From: Terfezia claveryi
Lineage: Eukaryota; Ascomycota; Pezizomycetes; Pezizales; Pezizaceae
Direction: 5' to 3'
Assembly: GCA_015179025.1 (NCBI GenBank)
Contig: WHUX01000001.1
Coordinates: 124,001 to 188,000, forward strand
DNA: 64,000 nt
A model generated the notes under the pieces. The model had not been told where the DNA came from. It did not search any database and saw only the letters and a program-made list of their open reading frames with translations. The translations under genes and the position numbers were made by a program. Positions 10,496 to 21,930 of this stretch are shown here, piece by piece (position 1 is the first letter of the stretch; each line of letters opens with the position of its first letter).

Positions 10496-10745
10496 GCGGA
10501 GAATTCTAGAAAGTTACATATCTAGGCAAAGCGCTGGCAGTGCTTGACCCTGGATATATATATATGTATCTGGGTAAATTGATCCTAGTGAGGCATGGAC
10601 CCCCAGGGGAAATAGAATGTGAATCATTCAGTTGCCAATTTCGAATTTAATGATATCTCTTGTTTTTTATCTTTATTTTTATATCCAATTAATCACATCT
10701 CTGGCCGATCTTTTATGAGTTCCCTTTTTTCTTTCCAGTCACCGG

Positions 10746-11206
10746 GGTCTCATGACAGAGGGGTCAATATTTGTATTTAGCGCGTTGCCGGACTTGGCAG
10801 ATAACCTGCCCTGTCCTACTAGAGAGTGCATATTTACGAGAAGAATTGAGATTGATATTCATTATCACACTGTATGATTCAAAAATCGCAGACTTTAAAC
10901 ATCTATCCAACGTCGCAAGACCTCCCCCCAATCCCAACCAATGGAATGCGGAACGGATTGAGTCAGTTTTCATGTATCTGCTGTTGGTACAGATTCGCTA
11001 GCCATTGTTCCAGCAACTTGAAAGGCCAACAGATGCTTCAAAGAACTCCAAGTAAACTAAGTATGAATTGAATGAATATACATGTAGTAAATCCTTTTGC
11101 TTTAGTTCACCCGTATGTAATGTACGTTAAGTAACTATATTCACCGGAAGCTTAATTCAGTATCACAATATAAGAGTCTAGGAACTGAAACAATATACAT
11201 CCACTA
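10746..11206 (+). repeat. LINE UTR scrap followed by tRNA-repeat body
   Basis: 10780-10830 carries the GGACTTGGCAGATAACCTGCC block of the LINE 3' UTR without its tail. From ~10935 the body of the tRNA-headed repeat is recognisable (AATGGAATGCGGAACGGA, TCTGCTGTTGGTACAGATTC, GCTTCAAAGAACTCCAAG). It then runs through a TTCACCGGAAGCTTAATTCA linker into the degenerate tRNA at 11207, the same linker order as before the copy at 20674. Confidence 0.6.
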
Positions 11207-11295
11207 GCCTCCTTCACTTAGTTGGTAGAGTATCAGTCTCATATGGCAAGAAATGTGTACACTGAATGTTATCAGTTCAATCCTGATATGGGGCA
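11207..11295 (+). repeat. Degenerate tRNA-Met-like head
   Basis: Same layout as the copy at 5729, but the A box is damaged (TTCACTTAGTTGG), the D stem reads GAGT and the B box GTTCAATCC; the acceptor 3' side is ATGGGGC. Unlikely to make a functional tRNA. Confidence 0.65.
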
Positions 11296-11677
11296 TTTCC
11301 GGTTCTCCAAATTGGATGTTATTTTTATTTTTATTTAAATTGTTGAGGGATTGGGTAATATTAAGGACCTAGAAAAATCTTATAATACGAGCCTCTATTG
11401 GAGCATTGAAAACAGACAAAAAGGAATATCACATGTGGAGTTCAGTTGGAACCCAGTATTCCGATACATGTGGAAGTAACAAAATGAAACCTGGACAGAG
11501 CAGAAATTTGCAGTCAGAAGTAACCAAGGAAAAGGTATCTCTTTGATAACTTCGATAGCCAATCAGCTGACAAATAACAAAAGAAGCCACAAAAAGGAGT
11601 TTGTCACAAAAAAACCGATATCCCATCCCAGAAGCATGAAAAGATAAAAACTTAATCGATTGCCCATTCCCAACTCT
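11296..11677. other. Downstream region of the DNA ligase gene, no gene
   Basis: AT-rich spacer between the repeat and the ligase stop codon. It presumably holds the 3' UTR of the minus-strand ligase. No further features seen. Confidence 0.4.
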
Positions 11678-13132
11678 CTAATCCGCCCTCTCTCCCCCAT
11701 ACGTCGGAAACCTCGGGTTCCCACTCTTCGATAGCTCCTGATACTTAAAAATAATTATAGCACCAATCTTCGGGGGCTTCGCCCTCTGAGCATCCGTCAA
11801 CCCACTCCCAACCTTAAATATCGTCCCATTCGGTTTGTTCGTCTTCGCATCAAGCATTTCACACCACAGCGCTCCAACTACATTACAATTCTTTCCACTT
11901 CCTGGATTATACCCTCTCACAATGGCATCTGCGTCAAAAAACTTTTTAACTTTGAGCAGTGTGCGTGAGCGGCCATGGACATAGAGAGACCCCGGTTCGC
12001 GGAGCATCAATCCCTCACCCCCTTCGGAGGTAACCTCGTCGAGGACTTCTTGGATGTGGGCGTCGTCGCGCACGGGGAAGTGCTTAACTAGATTAACCCA
12101 TTTTATCCTAAGCTTAACCTCGATGAGATTCTTCAAGAACGCGAGACGCTTCTCAAGCGGCAGGTGGCCCTTAGAGGGGACATCGAAGACCTGGTAAGAA
12201 ACGCTAAATTTCCATCGATTTGGGGCGTCTTGGGTCCGCACGATGGAAACGCAGTCTTGGAAGCCGCCGCGCTTGGTAAAGAGCTCTCCGTCGAGGACAA
12301 CGTCTGTGGGGAGGCGTTTTGTAAACCAAGCAGGAGCGCAGAAAGGGTTGCCTTCGCGGGAGATGAATTTGGTGCCGGTCCATATTGCGCGGACGCCATC
12401 GAGTTTTTCGGAAGCAAACCAGCCTTGGATGGAGATGGTGGGGCCGGGTTCGTATTTGTGCGCAAGGAGGGGATTGGAAGTGTATTGGGAGAGGTCGGCG
12501 GGTTTGGAGGTTGCGGCAGTGGCGACGGCGTGGACGGGTCGGGAGGAGGTAGTGGTGGTGGAGGTGGTGGAGGACTTTGTGGTACGGCTGCGTTTTGGGG
12601 CAGGAGCTTCTTCTTCCGCTTCTTCATCACCGTCATCGTCTTTCTCCTCCACTTCGTCCTCGCTGAGTTTTGCCTTCTTCCTTGCCACCATAATAGCAAC
12701 TTGCTTCCCCTTCAGCGCTACAGCGTCAACCTTCGCCTTTCCTTTACCCTTTGCAGCTGCATGTTTCTTCGCAGCATCATCTTCCCCCTCCTTCTTGCCA
12801 TCCTTTTCAGTTGCATCGTTGTCCTCATCCTCTGCATCAACTGCTTTCCTCTTCTTGCCATTGAGTCCAGTCACATCCAACCGCCACTCTTCATACTCTT
12901 CCCCTAAAAGCTCCTTTAGATGGTCGCATGAACGGCCACTGATGCGACGGGCGGAAATTATCCAGGAGGGGCAGGTACAGTGATCTGTATATTTGTAATA
13001 TAGTTAGCATTTAAAACATGACTATGTATAAAGTAGAGACGGAGACGTGCAATTATCGGCGGAGCGCTTCATTGTGAAAGTAACTGAGCGAGTTTCGTTG
13101 TCCTTGAGGAGGACTTTTGGAGTGGGAGGCAT
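11678..13132 (-). CDS. ATP-dependent DNA ligase with SWIM-type zinc motif, ~462 aa
   Basis: Two exons: 13132-13051 and 12984-11678. I chose the ATG at 13132 (MPPTPKVLLKD) because the spliced product runs into YHCTCPSW...CDHL, a SWIM-type CxC...CxH motif (Cys30, Cys32, Cys47, His49). A long Lys/Asp/Glu-rich linker follows. The nucleotidyltransferase domain carries motif I EKLDGVRA (AMP-accepting Lys ~221), motif III VVLDGELF (~258-265), motif IV GGEGLMLRE (~349-357) and motif V LLKVKKF (~371-377). The C-terminal ~85 residues (VGSGLTDAQR..., PRFPTYGGERAD) fit a small OB-like domain, so all core ligase parts are present. It should seal nicks in DNA. Frame across the 66-nt intron only works with a GC...AG boundary (branch point CTAAC). 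The family is small viral/bacterial-type ligases that many fungi carry; the exact role is unknown. Confidence 0.88.
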
Positions 13133-13918
13133 TTCGACGATATTGGGCAGTATAGTTCGGGAGTTAAGAAAAGCTCGAAGGAAGACAGTTGATCAGGCCT
13201 CGAAAGTTAGGGTTTTAATCCTTTTTATCGGTTCTTGCTCACTGCAGAGGTTTACCTCCGTGACTTTATACCCTTCCTTCTTTGTTAACCCTCACTGCCT
13301 CGAGTGCACAAAACATAACAAGACATATCTGGTATTCATTAATTTGCTGCGCACAACCCAAACTACTAGGCCCATAACAAGACATCCTGTATGCATGTAA
13401 TTTTCGCGCAACCCCAAACCACGATCTGGCAGGGGTCCGCTTTGCGCAAGTGACTCACTGCGTGACATGTACGCGAGTGGATCATGTCAGGGTAGAGTGC
13501 AGCTTCTCGCACATAGTTTGATTGGACAATTCCTAGTCGAACGTGCAACGCGCTCGGAGGACGACGCGTTGAGTGGAAATGACATGCATAAGGGTGAAGC
13601 GAACATTTGCGCCCAGGAAGAGTCATAGTGTAGAGTCATCCATGAGGATATGCGAGATATGCCTGCCGGTCTCATAGATGACTGATGGCATGGCTGGATA
13701 TTATCTGAGTGCGAGAATGAAAATCAAACCTCTAGGTATAGCAAATTCCGACGAACAAAATCCCTTGTCTCTCTATCTTCTAGGTTTTGTGGATGGGGAA
13801 CTACTAGAAAAACAAATAAGAGGAAAAAACAAATATGACCACGTTGGACGAATTAAAAATTGCAAAGAAAATAAGAGAAGCCATGAATACAACTAAATTC
13901 CTATTGAGACCCACTCAC
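13133..13918. other. Intergenic between ligase and MFS genes
   Basis: Both neighbours are on the minus strand, so this is the ligase upstream region plus the MFS 3' region. Only short frames; no RNA gene or repeat recognised. Confidence 0.4.
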
Positions 13919-16188
13919 CTAGAAGAGCTTAAAAAACCTTAGGATCCTCCCAATGGCCCACCAAACCCCATTCTCCCTCGTCAGCTCCCAATAGCTTACC
14001 AACGCCAACTTTTCCCTTTCCCACATCGTCTCTTCCCCATTCACCCGGCTCGCCTCTATTGCCTCCTGCTCCTCCATCCTCTCGTCCAACTTCCTCATGT
14101 CAATGTTAATATTCCCTAATCCCAACGTCAATACCCCCGCAAGTACTGCAATTGGTAAAATCGACAAAAACGCCCATCGCACCCCCTCCTTGACCACATT
14201 TTTGATGACTTCTAGATCTTCGGGGGTGAGGTTATCGAAAATATCCCCTGCTAGCTTCTTGCCATCGGGGCCAACACTCGAGCTTGCTCCTCGCCGGCCA
14301 CTTCCTTCCACTAAGCCACCAATTCCGCTTCCTCCGACTTTGTTGTTCAAAACGCTGCTCATGATTGATAATGCTACGGTTCCGCCGAGTGGATCAAAGA
14401 ACTGTAGAGTCGCAACAATCTTTGCTAGCTCTTTCGGCTTTCGGGCAATAGCGTGTAGCGGAACTGGCATAATAGTGATGCCATTCCCGAAACCAGACAT
14501 TGCCATCATCCCAAGAATAAACCCTTCGGCACGAATGTCTAGGGCGTACGTCAGCAGACCCAATGCAATCGGAACAATCAAACCGGTGCCGAGGAATATC
14601 GGCGGGTAGGTCTGCGCAGGATAGATATTGCACATATACATTGCTGCGTATACACCTGAGCCTAGACCGGGGATGTATAAGAGCAGCTGCAAGCCAGCTT
14701 TCTCTGGGGGATAGGCAGCGACGATGGTAAAGTATACGGCGATGAAGTAGAACATAGAGTAGAGAGCTACCATTAGATTGTCAGCTACTGATTACGTCAT
14801 TGTTTGAAAGGAAAGCGACTTACAAACTCCTCCGGCAAAGTTCACGAATGCCAAAATGCAAACATCCTTGGAGTCGAATAACTTTAGAGGAATCATAGCC
14901 CTTCTGGTTTTTAACCACACTCCATCACTCTTACTCGCGGCCCACTCCTTCAGCCATCCATTGTCCTCCATGCCCTTTTCTACAACCATAAATAGCACCA
15001 CGAAGACCGCACCCACAATTAGAAGTACAATGATCTGTGGTGAGTCCCAAGCATATGTAGCCCCGCCCCAAGTTAACGCCAGGATAATACACACACAAGC
15101 CACCAAGAACACGACCATTCCTTCCCAATCGACCACGGTCATCTTCTGTATGAAAGAGAGCTGGAGGTGGTGCACGACGGTAGCTTCAGAGGATGTTCGA
15201 GAAAGTTCCCGCTCTGTTTGCGCCTTCACTAGGATTGGTTGGAGGCATAGGTACGTAAGGACATGAGCAATCAAAGAGAGCGGCACGGATAGACCGAAGC
15301 AGTATCGCCAGTGCAACTGAAATGGTATTAGAGAATCCAAGCAATAGATGAGATTGCACTAGAAAACATGACACTTACAGAAGTTAGATAACCGCCAATG
15401 ACAGGGCCAACGCCGAAACTTATACCCGCAATCAAAGAGAACAATGTATTCTGTAGAGCATTCTCTTTCAAGCTCACCTTGATCACATCAACGTCAGACT
15501 CAACCACTCGCTATACAAGTCAAGCCAGTGCTCACCTTGTCACCCAAGACAACAGTTGTGACTACCAACAGTCCGGAGCTACTAACTCCAGTGATTGCTC
15601 TTCCCAATAACAACATCCAAAACGTTTGGGCCCCAGCACAGAGCGTGGAACCCACCCACATTAATAGCAATGCAAACTGGAGCATACTGTGACGACCAAA
15701 AACATCACACAATTGACCAAACGCAGGAATGAACGCAGTGTAGGTGATCGTAAAAGCAGTAACGATCCATGATTGTTGTGATAGCTGACCTATTATATGA
15801 AATAAGTCAACCAACATATAACTAATTGTGCCCAGTGATTTAGGACCACCGAAGGTTAAATGTACATACCAAAGTCAGCTGCAATATGTGGTAAAGCAGT
15901 CGAAATGATCGTGACATCGATAGAATGTAGGAAAAATGGCAACACGAGTCCCCCGAGAAGTTTTGCACGATATTTCCATACCTCTTTCTTCTCTTGTTTG
16001 GTCAAGGGAGGTATACCGGCCTCTCCAGTCTTTTCCGAACGCCCTGTTGTATTAATGGGTTGGTGTGAACTTGGGGATAACTCTGTCGTCCCTGGTCGGG
16101 AAGCTTTATGCCCCAATGGTTTCAAGGGCTCCAGTAATCCTGGCTTTGATGCGGTCGATTGCAAGTCAGCCAAACTGATATTATCCAT
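13919..16188 (-). CDS. MFS drug:H+ antiporter, DHA2-type, 670 aa
   Basis: Five exons: 16188-15870, 15789-15536, 15477-15379, 15316-14824, 14766-13919. All four introns (57-80 nt) have GT/AG ends and the phases join cleanly. A hydrophilic ~85-residue N-terminus precedes many hydrophobic helices, probably 14. The first helix reads FLHSIDVTIISTALPHIA, followed by a SQQSWIVTAFTITY segment. Motif A is present as GQLCDVFGRH, then GRAITGVSSSGL, and FGVGPVIGGYL matches the motif C region. The last exon has LLYIPGLGSGVY and a GFGNGITI segment. These are hallmarks of fungal 14-helix exporters of toxins, drugs or secondary metabolites in the plasma membrane. No biosynthetic cluster genes lie beside it. 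Substrate unknown. Confidence 0.9.
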
Positions 16189-17095
16189 TCTGTGGGTTTC
16201 TCTATGACAGCCTTCAAATGCTTTATCTCGTTCCTAATGACACGAGGTTGTCGACCCATGGTACATATATATTGTTATCCTCGAGCGTTTAATAACCGCT
16301 CTTACGCCATCCGCTCCCGGCTTGCGAGCCAAACAATCTGAAGCCAAGGTCATTATTGTGGCTATGCCCGACATATAATAACTAATGTGTGGCTGCTCTC
16401 GGCAGGGTTCCGAGAATTCGGTCTTCGGTTTACTATTTGATAAGCGAATGCGTCGTGAGTGATTCGCCATTCGACCAGGGTAACGTACCCGTGGAGTTAG
16501 GTACCCATTGTTACACAGCCCCGATGAGAACGGCCCGCAATTCGCCTGGAAGGTTGATCAATGGTCCTTTAACTCTAAGATTCAAAGGGTTGCAATCGTA
16601 TCAGAAACCCGACATGCGATCTCTTAGCTTTCTCCGACCCTATTTTCGAAGTGCTAAACAGGGCTAGAAATACGGATGTCTGTTGCGGACAAGATCACAG
16701 TATCGACTTGGAGATCAATATCTTCGTAGGCTGTCTTCTAGGGCCACTATAACCAAATATAGATTTTCAAGGTACGTTGACTCTTGGTACACAAAGGGAA
16801 ATCGGCGTTGTAGAACACCATATCATCCCAGAACAATTACAAGAAAATGCTATTGTAAAAGAAATGTAAAAGTCTAAGAAACGAGAGAAATCAAAATCTC
16901 CATGCGCTCACTATTAACATTATTTATGGTGCCAGCTGCGGGGGACAACTCCGGAAGTCCCTCCCCAGTCACTGCACGATTGTGATATAGGTTGGTACAT
17001 ACTTATCCAACCTGGGGCCAAATCCCTGGTGAGATAGGTGCGAGGCTAAGACGGCAGATCAGATATCGAGTCTAATGAGCCTTGTGAGCCTTGTG
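16189..17095. other. Upstream region of the MFS gene, no other gene
   Basis: Contains the MFS promoter. Open frames at 16389-16667 and 16683-16877 look like chance reading frames. No RNA or repeat signal recognised. Confidence 0.4.
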
Positions 17096-17188
17096 TTTTT
17101 TTGTTTTTTTTCAAAATACTTTGTTACTCCTATGAGGCCCCGTTAGGGGGGGCCATGAGGAGCCACCCGGAAACCAGGGTGGCTTGTC
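17096..17188 (-). mobile_element. 93-bp LINE 3'-tail insertion with 9-bp TSD
   Basis: The minus strand reads GTTTCCGGGTGGCTCCTCATGG, a CCCCCCTAACGGGGCC stem-loop, an AGTAACAAAGTA stretch, and an A-rich run interrupted by single G and C bases. AGCCTTGTG flanks it at 17087-17095 and 17189-17197. Same family tail as at 8510 and 1460. Confidence 0.75.
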
Positions 17189-17197
17189 AGCCTTGTG

Positions 17198-17622
17198 AAT
17201 TTCGTACGTCCATCTATAGAAAATAGGTAAGCGAAGAAAAGCGTAAATATCTTGCTGAACCATATGTAGCTGTACCGTACTCACTTAGTGACGGCTTAAT
17301 ATAATAAATCCTAATAACTAATTATGGACTTCAATTGTTTTTAAGCCCTCATATTATTATGCCGTGAATGCAGGCTCGGATACTCTTGTTCTTAATCGAC
17401 TACCTGCGAGGGCTATTGAAACTTGGCCAGTTTGAAGCTCTTACAATATGTACTGGCAATGATATGGATCTATCGATAGCTTTGTTGATTGAATCACAAA
17501 CTGGAGAGCTCGACTTTGCTAAGATTTTGACAGTAAGATAGATTTACTTCGAAACGAAGGGCAAACAGCTCCATATGTATCATTTTGACTGGGGTTTATC
17601 GAATGTACACAATAGGGGTTGT
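17198..17622. other. No gene seen
   Basis: AT-rich spacer between the LINE tail and the nested DNA element. Nothing recognised. Confidence 0.4.
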
Positions 17623-17718
17623 CACCAATTAAAGCAACTGCTTAACCACCCTTGTTGCTTAACCTTAGCGTGCCTAGGTGTTTAGCCAAATAGAGATGAG
17701 AATGTGATTTTATTGCTG

Positions 17719-17733
17719 TAGTCTGGTTGGCAC
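17719..17733 (-). mobile_element. Ultra-short insertion, 15 bp (TAGTCTGGTTGGCAC), near-perfect 9-bp TSD
   Basis: Flanked by TTATTGCTG (17710-17718) and TAATTGCTG (17734-17742), 8 of 9 identical. The 15-mer is identical, in reverse complement, to those at 28120 and 50454. Confidence 0.7.
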
Positions 17734-18234
17734 TAATTGCTGATACCCCGTTGCGACACAACCATTTGCATTTTATTTAACAGCTGACTCATGAGGCAAA
17801 TCAACACGGCATTCCAGCATTGCATCATGAGACTAGCATTGCATTTACATCGCATTCTGCATATCTATTCTGCATACCTATTCCGCATACGCCAAATAGT
17901 CTCGTCCAACGCCAAACAAAGCCTGCATGGCCCATTCAAGTAAGAAGTCTATGATAAGAGCTGAACTTGAGGAAGTAATAGAGGACGTCTACACAATTGT
18001 TTGGAACCTCTATCGCCGATGCCGACGTCTTACCAATCGGTGTACTTGGTCGCTTGGATGGGGGGTGTACTTGGCTGTTCAGATGAGGATGGTGGGCTGA
18101 ATTGAGCTGGGACTCAGCACGGAATTGAGAGAACATCGCGAAGTCGTTGATTGCGCTCGTTGAGCTTGGTTGAGTTGCGTTCATTGCCTTATGACTCAGC
18201 AACTTAAGCAACTTTAAACCTCTGTGGAGGGGTA

Positions 18235-18444
18235 CCGCATCCACTGGTGAGCAAGAGACCTGGTCAGTTTAGAGACATAGGTCGAGCTTATGCAGTAAGT
18301 AACACTACAACATCCACCATATTTTTGCGCTCAGATACCTTGTGCACTTTTTCCCAAAAAATGGACCATTGTAGTGTCACTTACTGCATAAGCTCGACCT
18401 ATGTCTCTAAACTGACCAGGTCTCTTGCTCACCAGTGGATGCGG
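18235..18444. mobile_element. TA-flanked MITE, second copy
   Basis: Same ends as the element at 1634-1886 (CCGCATCCACTGG...CCAGTGGATGCGG) with TA on both sides (18233-18234, 18445-18446). The centre is shorter and inverted relative to copy 1. It split a GTGCAACCAGACTA block, whose end is now at 18447-18460, so it inserted after that sequence was present. Confidence 0.85.
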
Positions 18445-18538
18445 TAGTGCAACCAGACTAGTTGCCCTTGTCGATTTGCATGGGTACCCCACGCTAAGGT
18501 TAAGCAACAAGGTGCTTAAGCAGTTTTTTAGATTGGTG

Positions 18539-19018
18539 TTCAACATGTATATGGAGTCCAGCATAAATATAATGCAATGAATGACCGGCTTCCATACTCA
18601 GGTTGCATTAGGTACCTGCTTTCTTTGATTTGGACCATGTTCAGATAAAAGCTACATCTCGGTACTTCTACTTAGGCTGAATTGGAACAACGATCGTCAT
18701 TGGATGCAACTCCCTGTCAATCAGGCACTCATAAGGTTAGTGTCACGTTTCTTACCCCCTATAGATTAGCCTATTTAAACGTTTATTATAATTAGCATCT
18801 TACCCGTTCAAAGAAGCGAGATGTACCCCTCACAGTCTACCCTCACAGGCGCTTTGCTTCCTCCCTCTGTTTTCGGATTGCACATGAATATTTTTATGGA
18901 AGAGGAGCTCGATTGAGTACGTGAGGCTAGCCGCAATTTGTCTAGTTCTTTCGGTGCTGGCTCCACGTAACGACGCTCATAAGTTTAGTCGTTAACCCCA
19001 CCCGTGTAAAACACGATA
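18539..19018 (+). promoter_or_regulatory. Upstream region of the GT32 gene
   Basis: No coding content. It lies between the DNA element and the ATG at 19019, so it must include the promoter. No specific element can be named. Confidence 0.35.
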
Positions 19019-20451
19019 ATGACCTTTTGCGGTCCCCGCCGTCTTCGTACGCGCCTCCTACTTCCAACCTCCTGCCTTATCCTCCTCTGCTGGAGTTTCA
19101 CCTATAGCTACCACTACTTAGACAATGGAACATCCACCTCTTCTCTTCTTACTCGCCTACGCAACTTCAAGCCACCGGAACGAGAGCGAAAAATCGGTGG
19201 GACAGTGATTCACGAAACCCAAGACATACCGGAATTCCAATTCTACTCTCCATATAGAGGGTCACCCGATGTAGAGTTTGAGGAGATGCTAGATTCGGTC
19301 TTAAGGGAGATTGAGCGGAAACTGCGACCGGAACGGACGGTGAGCGAGGGATGGCCGAAGAAGATATGGCAGGTGTGGCTGTCCAAGGGCTGGCAGCCGG
19401 GCGATCTAGATAGTGATGGCTTCAGCCCGGAAAAGGAGACGCAGGACGGCAAGGAGGATCAGAAGATTAGGTATATGAAAGCGTGGAAGGAGGTGAATCC
19501 AGATTATGAGCATACCGTAAGGCCCTGTAAGCATCCCAGTTAGCAATTGTTCGAGTCACTGATAAAGCGCCCAACATGCAGCTATTGACAGATCTAAAGG
19601 CTGACACCTTCGTCTCTACTTATTACTCCTCAATTCCTGCCCTCGTACACCTCTACCGCACTTTCCCCGTTCCAGTGATGAAAGCAGATCTTCTCCGGTA
19701 CCTGCTGCTATTCATCTACGGTGGAGTCTGGGTCGACCACGACGTTTGGCCCGTTAAGCCTCTCTCTGCCTGTCCATTTCAGATTCATCTCCCGACCTCT
19801 GAGTCGGGCGTCTCCCCACATACATCTCTGCTTGTGGGGATTGAGATTGACGAGCCATTTGTAACGGCCAAGACGAGGAGGCACTGGCATTGGTCTCGTA
19901 TCTACGGCCTCATCCAATATCATATGGTTGCAAAACCATTCTCGCCGTTCCTTCGCCGGGCAATTGTCCGTGTTGTTGCTCACGCCTATACACATGGTAA
20001 GCGGAAGAACAGCGGGGTAAAAGGCTTATGGGGATGGGTATCCACAAATGGGGGTGTTTGGACAGGTGAATACAGCGAAATCGAAATTCTAGAGATAACT
20101 GGCCCGGGCGTGTGGACGGATGCTATCCTCGATACGCTAACCGATGCAGTCTTGAAATCGCCTACACCGCAAACTAAGGGCTTCTTAGATACTATAGGTG
20201 AGGAAGAGAGGGTAACATGGAGGGCTTTCTCTGGGATAACAAAGCCGACAGAGGTTGTTTTGATGCCAGGGGAGTCAGCTAGTGTGAGGGTGGAGGTGGA
20301 GCCAGTGGGGATCTATGTGTTGCCGATAAACTTTTGGGGGAATGGACAGAGGCATTCTGGGGCCAAGAATTTTCTGGCCGAGGAGGCATGTGTGAATCAT
20401 TTGTTTCTGAGGAGTTGGAAGAAGGGGTGGTACGAGTGGGCTTTCGGTTGA
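19019..20451 (+). CDS. GT32-type glycosyltransferase (Och1-like fold), type II membrane protein, 455 aa
   Basis: Two exons, 19019-19516 and 19582-20451, joined by a 65-nt GT-AG intron in phase 0. The N-terminus has a single hydrophobic anchor (about residues 13-30), as in Golgi type II transferases. WPKKIWQVW then matches the start of the sugar-transferase domain. Exon 2 has MKADLLRYLLLFIYGGVW followed by VDHDVWPVKPL; the Asp-His-Asp at about 218-220 is the DXD motif that binds the metal and nucleotide sugar. Length and layout fit fungal GT32 proteins related to alpha-1,6-mannosyltransferases. The acceptor and linkage cannot be read from sequence. Promoter and coding region look intact, unlike the repeats on both sides. 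Confidence 0.88.
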
Positions 20452-20559
20452 GGGTTGAGTATCCAATCGAGACAAGTGAGCAAGGGATGACTGGTTCACC
20501 GGTTCATATATATTTTTTGTCAATATTAATGATTGATTGTCTATTCTAGCGATAGGCTG

Positions 20560-20900
20560 CTTTGGATATTCTGTTGTAAAAATTCGTAATTCCCTCCAAT
20601 TCACCGGAGGCTTAATTCACAAAGTATCATAATATTAAAGTCTAGGGACTCTAACAATATAGAGCATCCACTAGCCTCCTTAGCTCAGTTAGTTGGTAGA
20701 GCATCAGTCTCATAAGGCACGAAATGTGTGCACTGAATGTCATCAGTTCGATCCTGATAGGGGGCATTTCCGGTCAAAGGACCGGATTTCCTTTTTCCTT
20801 CTTAAATTATCTTTAGACCATAAATATATATTCTATATAACGCTGAAATCTGCCCATGAGCTTGATCATGACTAGCTTCTCCGACAATCCAAGACACTAT
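20560..20900 (+). repeat. tRNA-headed repeat unit with degenerate tRNA (20674-20766)
   Basis: The TTCACCGGAGGCTTAATTCA linker precedes the tRNA head, which starts at 20674. The head has an extra AGTT in the D loop and a mutated anticodon arm, but acceptor, CAT anticodon, B box and T arm remain. The body follows to ~20900. It lacks the 34-bp insert found in the 28570 region and so serves as one of its empty sites (20810-20830). Confidence 0.7.
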
Positions 20901-21069
20901 GGAAAGACTGCCTTGTAAATAAATCGGTTATGGGACTGCTTCACAGCATGAATCGGCATGCTCTCCTGATCATTATCCAGGTAATTAGCAAGTCGATTCT
21001 TTAAAAAGAGGTCAAAATATAAGTCTCCTTCCGCAATTTAGAAATACCTCAAAGAAACCTACTATAGAG

Positions 21070-21930
21070 ACACGGCTTTGTCATTCATTCACCAGGTAGC
21101 TGGTCTATGTCTTCTCTTTACTCGGTTAGAGAAAGGTAAACCAGTGTCTGAGTTCATGGATAGTTTGAGGATCTTGCTTGAGAAGTCTGCTGGTTCTGAT
21201 ACCTGTAGACAGAAGTTTAGAGCTTTTCTCGAGGAAGACTTTCCAAAAAGGGACTTTCTCTTAGCCGCTCTAAGCCACGTCTATCCCAATCCAGTAGATA
21301 ATCTTTCCCGACCTGCCTTTTGCAGAAGTACGCTATCGGCCTTGCGTCTAAGTGGATTCGGCCCAACAAGTAGCGCAAGTTCAGCCCAAAATTCGCCAAT
21401 TATTCATTACTGCCAAAAACATGGCGGTAATCCTAACGGTCATGTCTGGCAGGATTTCCGAAAACTTAAGCGCAAGCCTTTGTGTCTGATGCAATGAATC
21501 TATCCCAGAATATGGATATAGATGAATCAAATATCAGTACAAATTCATATACCTGGAAAATTTGACACCTGTGCAACAGCTCACATGACATTGGATATAG
21601 GACAATTTGAGCGGCTCTCTTCCCTTGGATCCGAACAAATTTAAATTATTTGTTAAATGCCCAAGAGGGAGACGATCTTGCAGACGCTTCCCAGTTTAAA
21701 CAGATTATTGGTTCTCTCATGTATCTTGTCATCGGTACCAGGCCTGATATATTGCCTTCACCGTCTCTGCTCTATCTCAATTCTCTTCAGAGTCTACAAA
21801 GTCCATATGGGTGTACTAAAGCAAACTACAGGAAACATGTTCCAGATAGCTGGTAACACAATTTGCTGGCGATCTGGTAAGAAACGATGTGTATCAACCT
21901 CAACGGTTCAGGAACAAAGTCTTACGTGAA
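21070..21930 (+). pseudogene. Ty1/copia retrotransposon relic with large internal deletion
   Basis: 21078-21497 reads as a copia Gag end: KPVSEFMDSLRILLEK, KRDFLLAALSHV, and a knuckle-like CQKHGG. 21560-21600 has a protease-like DTCATAHMT. 21650-21800 jumps to the end of reverse transcriptase (QFKQIIGSLMYLVIGTRPD), then an RNase H start (MFQIAGNTICWRSGKK). Frames change between pieces and integrase plus most of the RT are missing. No LTRs recognised. Confidence 0.75.

Larger units (their letters stand above)
7700..10745 (+). repeat. Segmental duplication, copy 1 (inverted relative to 22615-25525)
   Basis: The block begins near the TGTCTAATGCAC sequence at ~7708 and ends near the GGCCGATCTTTTATGAGTTCCC sequence at ~10710-10745. 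Both landmarks occur in reverse order on the minus strand at ~25525 and ~22660. The whole ankyrin gene plus ~330 bp upstream and ~250 bp downstream is included. Copy 1 is the decayed one. Confidence 0.85.
17623..18538. mobile_element. Non-autonomous DNA element, ~916 bp, with ~50-bp TIRs
   Basis: The left end CACCAATTAAAGCAACTGC and the right end, read in reverse complement, CACCAATCTAAAAAACTGC, both continue into a CTTGTTGCTTAACCTTAGCGTG block (17650-17675, 18490-18512). No clear TSD and no transposase reading frame. It contains two later insertions: a 15-mer at 17719 and a TA-flanked MITE at 18235-18444. Confidence 0.7.

Noticed and set aside
12133..12983. Long open frames overlapping the ligase linker on both strands
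   Set aside because: They are shadows of the Lys/Glu- and Ser/Thr-rich linker of the ligase. Low complexity, no family.
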